From the NCBI GenBank assembly GCA_964394335.1, contig CAYMVZ010000115.1, positions 1 through 7,273 on the forward strand: a stretch of 7,273 nucleotides of DNA, written 5' to 3'. This document shows positions 4,513-7,273 of the stretch, in pieces; the first letter of the stretch is position 1; the number at the start of each line of letters is the position of its first letter. Under the pieces are notes generated by a model, which did no database searches, had not been told where the DNA came from, and was given only the letters and a program-made list of their open reading frames with translations. Position numbers and translations under genes: made by a program. This stretch comes from CAJXCL01 sp964394335. GTDB lineage: Bacteria; Nitrospinota; Nitrospinia; CAJXCL01.

Positions 4513-5441
4513 TGCAAAGAACACTTATTACAGGAGGCGCGGGTTTTTTAGGATCTCATTTATGCGATTACTTTCTGGATAAAGGCCATGAGGTAATTTG
4601 CATGGATAACCTTTTAACAGGAGACCTAAACAACATAAAACATATTAATAGCAGCCGTTTCCAATTCGTCGAGCATAACGTAACAAAGTATATTGATGTA
4701 AAAGGGCGATTGGATTATATCCTGCATTTTGCCTCTCCTGCCAGTCCTATCGACTATCTTGAACTTCCAATCCAGACGTTAAAAGTGGGGTCATTAGGTA
4801 CCCATAATGCCCTTGGTCTGGCTAAAGACAAAAAAGCGGTATTTTTGCTGGCCTCCACCTCGGAAGTATATGGCGATCCCCTGGTACATCCTCAAAAGGA
4901 AGATTACTGGGGAAATGTAAACCCAATTGGGCCGAGGGGAGTTTATGATGAGGCAAAACGTTTTGCCGAAGCAATTACCATGGCTTATCATTATTACCAT
5001 AAGGTGGAAACAAGGATTGTAAGAATTTTTAATACCTACGGGCCACGGATGAGAATTAACGACGGCAGAGCCATACCAAGCTTCTTCTGTCAGGCTGTCA
5101 AAGGAGAAGATTTGACCGTATTTGGCGATGGTTCACAAACCCGAAGCTTTTGTTATTATACGGATCTAATTGAAGGGATTTACCGCCTGCTCATGTCAAA
5201 GGAAAACCAACCAGTGAACGTTGGGAATCCTGATGAAATGACAGTTCTAACAATAGCAAAAAAAATTGTTGAATTAACCAAAAGTTCGAGTAAAATAGCT
5301 TTTAAACCTCTTCCGGTAGATGACCCTAAAATTAGGCAACCGGATATTGCAAAAGCAAAAGAAATTTTTAACTGGTTTCCACAAGTCACTTTAGATCAAG
5401 GGTTGGAGAGTACACTTGAATATTTTAAGTCCAAAGTATGA
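4512..5441 (+). CDS. uxs: UDP-glucuronate decarboxylase (UDP-xylose synthase)
   Basis: Extended short-chain dehydrogenase/reductase that oxidises UDP-glucuronate at C4 with bound NAD+, decarboxylates it and reduces the keto intermediate to UDP-xylose. Visible motifs: TGGAGFLG (7-14) for NAD, Asp32 for the ribose, HFASPASPIDY and the UXS-typical LLASTSEVYGDPLVHPQ with Thr116 and Glu118 at the active site, Tyr145 and Lys149 of the YxxxK pair (YDEAK), then RIFNTYGPRM and GDGSQTRSFCY. At 309 residues it is a normal bacterial length with no membrane anchor. It starts in the TAATG overlap with the dehydrogenase gene and lacks a clear Shine-Dalgarno, suggesting translational coupling. The pair would make UDP-xylose for lipopolysaccharide, capsule or exopolysaccharide; no glycosyltransferase is visible to narrow this. 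Confidence 0.93.
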   Translation: MQRTLITGGAGFLGSHLCDYFLDKGHEVICMDNLLTGDLNNIKHINSSRFQFVEHNVTKYIDVKGRLDYILHFASPASPIDYLELPIQTLKVGSLGTHNALGLAKDKKAVFLLASTSEVYGDPLVHPQKEDYWGNVNPIGPRGVYDEAKRFAEAITMAYHYYHKVETRIVRIFNTYGPRMRINDGRAIPSFFCQAVKGEDLTVFGDGSQTRSFCYYTDLIEGIYRLLMSKENQPVNVGNPDEMTVLTIAKKIVELTKSSSKIAFKPLPVDDPKIRQPDIAKAKEIFNWFPQVTLDQGLESTLEYFKSKV

Positions 5442-5809
5442 AATATTCTCAAACAATAAAAGATTGGCCTGAGGAAGACAGACCGCGTGAACGACTGGTA
5501 AATAGCGGGCCCGAAAGTTTAACAGACGCACAGTTACTGTCTATTATATTGAGAGTAGGAGACAGAGTAGAGAAAAAAAGCGCCCTGGATATGGGCAGAG
5601 AACTTTTGACAACTTTTGGTGATTTTCGTCATTTGGATTTGTTGAGCGTTCGAGAACTATGCGCTATTAAAGGAATAGGCATTGCCAAAGCAGCTCAAGT
5701 CAAAGCAACTCTGGAAATAGGGAAAAGAATGTCATCCCAATATGGAGGAAAAAAGAAACAGTTCAGATCCAGTGAAGATGTAGTTAACCACTATAATCCC
5801 CCCAATTAA
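5438..5809 (+). pseudogene. radC: radC, truncated after the helix-hairpin-helix domain
   Basis: The 123 residues match the N-terminal half of RadC: RPRERLVNSGPESLTDAQLLSIILRVG (about 16-41, the family N-terminal signature) and a helix-hairpin-helix, LSVRELCAIKGIGIAKAAQVKA (69-90). Homology runs to SSEDVVNHYNP (111-121), where full-length RadC continues for about another 100 residues into an MPN/JAB metallo-domain with a HxH...D metal site; here the frame ends as PPN-stop. All catalytic residues are missing. RadC was once thought to act in DNA repair, and its function is still uncertain, so loss is probably tolerated. The ATG overlaps the uxs stop (ATGA), so it belongs to the sugar operon transcript. 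Truncation immediately beside a convergent integrase gene points to insertion of a mobile element; a simple deletion is the alternative. The remaining half could still be translated as a DNA-binding fragment. Confidence 0.85.
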
Positions 5810-5828
5810 AACCTTTGTAATCAATCGT
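5795..5828. other. Probable chromosome/element junction (att site) in radC
   Basis: RadC-like coding sequence ends at about 5800, directly after the conserved Tyr-x-Pro, and the integrase stop codon is at 5829-5831. The crossover should lie around the C-run at 5798-5803 or a little downstream. No core repeat can be defined because the other junction is outside the window. Confidence 0.45.
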
Positions 5829-7273
5829 CTATGAAGCATGTTTTTTAGTTGATGCCCTGCCAGTGCCATGGTTATTACTTTTATGCAGATTTACTACCTT
5901 TTTTCTGTAAACCTGTTTTAGTGTTCTGGTCTCGATCTGGGCATATTTCTGCGTAGTTTTTAAGTTACGGTGCCCCAGGGCTTTACTGATTAATTCAATC
6001 GGTACATTTCTATTTACGGCCTGAGAAGCAAAACTGTGTCGTGTTGCAGGATAAAGGCTAATATTAAGACCTGTTTTCTTGCAAGCTTCCCGCCAGATCC
6101 GCCACACAATTTTTGTTGTATAAGGATTGCCGGTTCGTGAATTAACAAATACAAATTGTTTTTTATTAAACGGCTTCGGATATTTCTTTAATACCTCGAT
6201 CATAGTAGGGTGGAGAGGCCGCGCCTGAATTTTGCCAGTTTTGGTAGTATTCCTCAATGTTGTCATTGCCATAGTTTTTACAGGTGTAAAACTCCCTTTG
6301 TTGAGGTTTAATTGAGTCCATTGCAAACCACACGTTTCCCCGGGGCGGCATCCATGAAGAATGGTAAAGAGGATAATGTCTCTATCTTCTTGTGGAATTT
6401 TACTAAAAGTTTCGTCCTGGGTAGCTTCGTCAATCCAGCTTATCTCTTTTTCCGGGACGGTGATTTTGGGGAATATTGGAACTTTCTTAATGTCTTCTAA
6501 TTTTTTTGCACGGTTAAATATTGTTCTTAAATTCACCATGTGGCTTTGGATACTCTTTGGTGAAAGATTATCTCGGAATGATTGATAGAAGCTTTCAATA
6601 TCACGGCCTGTAATGTCTCTAATATCTGTTTTATCAAAAAAAGGAATGAAATATTTATTGATAGATGCTTTCATAGCGCTGTAAGTATTTGGAGAAATGT
6701 CGTCTTTTGCTAATCTCTTTTCATAGGTTACTAAAAAGCTTCTACTATAAGTATCAAACTGAAATTCCCTCTGCTTCTGCTTGATATATCTTTCAGGGTC
6801 AAAGTTCTTTTCTTTGGTTTTAATCTTTTCTCTGATAGAAGTTAATAGGCTATATGCATCATCGAAACTTTTTAATACTTGACCTTTCTCATTGGCAAAT
6901 AGCCGAATACGTTTCTTGTTATAAATGTCTATAAAAAACCTTGTCGGAATAGTGAAACAGGTTTTACAAGCAAGACCGAAGCGTAAATTAACAAACTCAA
7001 AACTCCCTCCACACTTAGGACATTTTTGATTAGTTCTAACAGAACCCTTTTTGCCACTATCAACCATATCTAACCCTCCTTGAATAGTATTATTTACTAT
7101 GGAAGGATATGGTATTTCAGGCATTGTTGCAAGATCATTGGATGGAATGTTAATCAATCCTACTTGAACTAATTCCTTCAACTGATCTAAAGTGTAATGT
7201 TGTTGAGTTTTCATTGTTCTCATTGATCTTTAATCGTTAGTTTGAATCTTTTTTGAACAAAAATGGAGATATA
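5801..7273. mobile_element. Left end of an integrative element inserted in radC (partial)
   Basis: Inferred from an interrupted conserved gene followed at once by a tyrosine recombinase gene, the usual arrangement at the end of prophages, integrative conjugative elements and genomic islands. Only the integrase is inside the window; the type of element and its cargo cannot be told. The element continues past 7273. Confidence 0.6.
5829..7223 (-). CDS. Tyrosine recombinase / phage-type integrase with N-terminal zinc ribbon
   Basis: Site-specific recombinase that would integrate and excise the element through a covalent 3'-phosphotyrosine intermediate. The layout of the 464 residues is unusual: an N-terminal segment of unknown role (1-60), a zinc ribbon (Cys68/Cys71 and Cys86/Cys89), a linker, a SAM-like core-binding domain (about 155-243) and the catalytic domain (about 265-440). 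Catalytic residues: Arg293 in HGCRPGE, a lysine in the KTGK hairpin (328 or 331), Arg395 in YPATRHSFAS, His418 in LGHRN and the nucleophile Tyr427 in TTQKYAQ. The usual box II histidine three residues before the second arginine is Pro392. The start could be Met1 (7223) or Met4 (7214); neither has a strong Shine-Dalgarno. The 3' end faces the truncated radC, as is common for integrases beside their attachment site. The extra N-terminal ribbon may take the role of the arm-site binding domain of other integrases, which is inference. Confidence 0.93.
   Translation of the reverse strand: MRTMKTQQHYTLDQLKELVQVGLINIPSNDLATMPEIPYPSIVNNTIQGGLDMVDSGKKGSVRTNQKCPKCGGSFEFVNLRFGLACKTCFTIPTRFFIDIYNKKRIRLFANEKGQVLKSFDDAYSLLTSIREKIKTKEKNFDPERYIKQKQREFQFDTYSRSFLVTYEKRLAKDDISPNTYSAMKASINKYFIPFFDKTDIRDITGRDIESFYQSFRDNLSPKSIQSHMVNLRTIFNRAKKLEDIKKVPIFPKITVPEKEISWIDEATQDETFSKIPQEDRDIILFTILHGCRPGETCGLQWTQLNLNKGSFTPVKTMAMTTLRNTTKTGKIQARPLHPTMIEVLKKYPKPFNKKQFVFVNSRTGNPYTTKIVWRIWREACKKTGLNISLYPATRHSFASQAVNRNVPIELISKALGHRNLKTTQKYAQIETRTLKQVYRKKVVNLHKSNNHGTGRASTKKHAS

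Noticed and set aside
4794..5389. Two minus-strand frames inside the UDP-xylose synthase gene
   Set aside because: Antisense shadows of conserved coding sequence with no start signals.
6166..6585. Short frames on both strands inside the integrase gene
   Set aside because: They overlap the conserved catalytic and core-binding domains of the integrase and encode nothing recognisable.
1..7273. CRISPR array, tRNA or rRNA gene, riboswitch
   Set aside because: No regularly spaced direct repeats, cloverleaf-like sequence or known riboswitch core was seen on either strand by eye.

Overview
The window looks like chromosomal DNA of a moderately AT-rich Gram-negative bacterium. Gene content and small details (def next to fmt, a small CxxC protein, a WbpA-type dehydrogenase paired with UXS, environmental palindromic repeats) fit a Desulfobacterota-like organism. 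That assignment is an impression from protein style and is not proven.

Left part (1-1035): the C-terminal end of a cation diffusion facilitator transporter; then an unrecognised 136-residue membrane protein with an N-terminal zinc ribbon, apparently expressed from its own promoter as a leaderless mRNA; then, on the opposite strand, a 63-residue zinc-ribbon miniprotein with a clear Shine-Dalgarno, a sigma70-type promoter and a rho-independent terminator. The promoter of the miniprotein carries two sequences that match the NrdR box, 31 bp (three helical turns) apart. One of them fills exactly the 16-bp spacer between -35 and -10. This is the most interesting signal in the window: it predicts control by the ribonucleotide-reductase regulator NrdR of a gene that is not a ribonucleotide reductase.

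Middle part (1036-2954): an AT-rich intergenic region with several dyads, then def (peptide deformylase) and fmt (methionyl-tRNA formyltransferase), which together add and remove the formyl group of the initiator methionine. def again has a good promoter whose predicted start falls on the A of its ATG.

Right-middle part (2955-5809): a gene-free stretch holding nested inverted repeats and a head-to-head pair of a dispersed palindromic repeat, followed by a translationally coupled set: nucleotide-sugar dehydrogenase, UDP-glucuronate decarboxylase (UDP-xylose synthase) and radC. The two sugar genes would supply UDP-glucuronate/UDP-xylose for a surface polysaccharide, though the dehydrogenase has the motif style of the UDP-N-acetylglucosamine branch.

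Right end (about 5800-7273): radC stops after its helix-hairpin-helix part, and its catalytic MPN/JAB half is missing. Nineteen bases beyond the premature stop lies the 3' end of a convergent tyrosine recombinase gene with an unusual N-terminal zinc ribbon and a proline where the family usually has the box II histidine. The simplest reading is that an integrative element has inserted into radC and that the window ends inside it; its cargo and other end are not visible.
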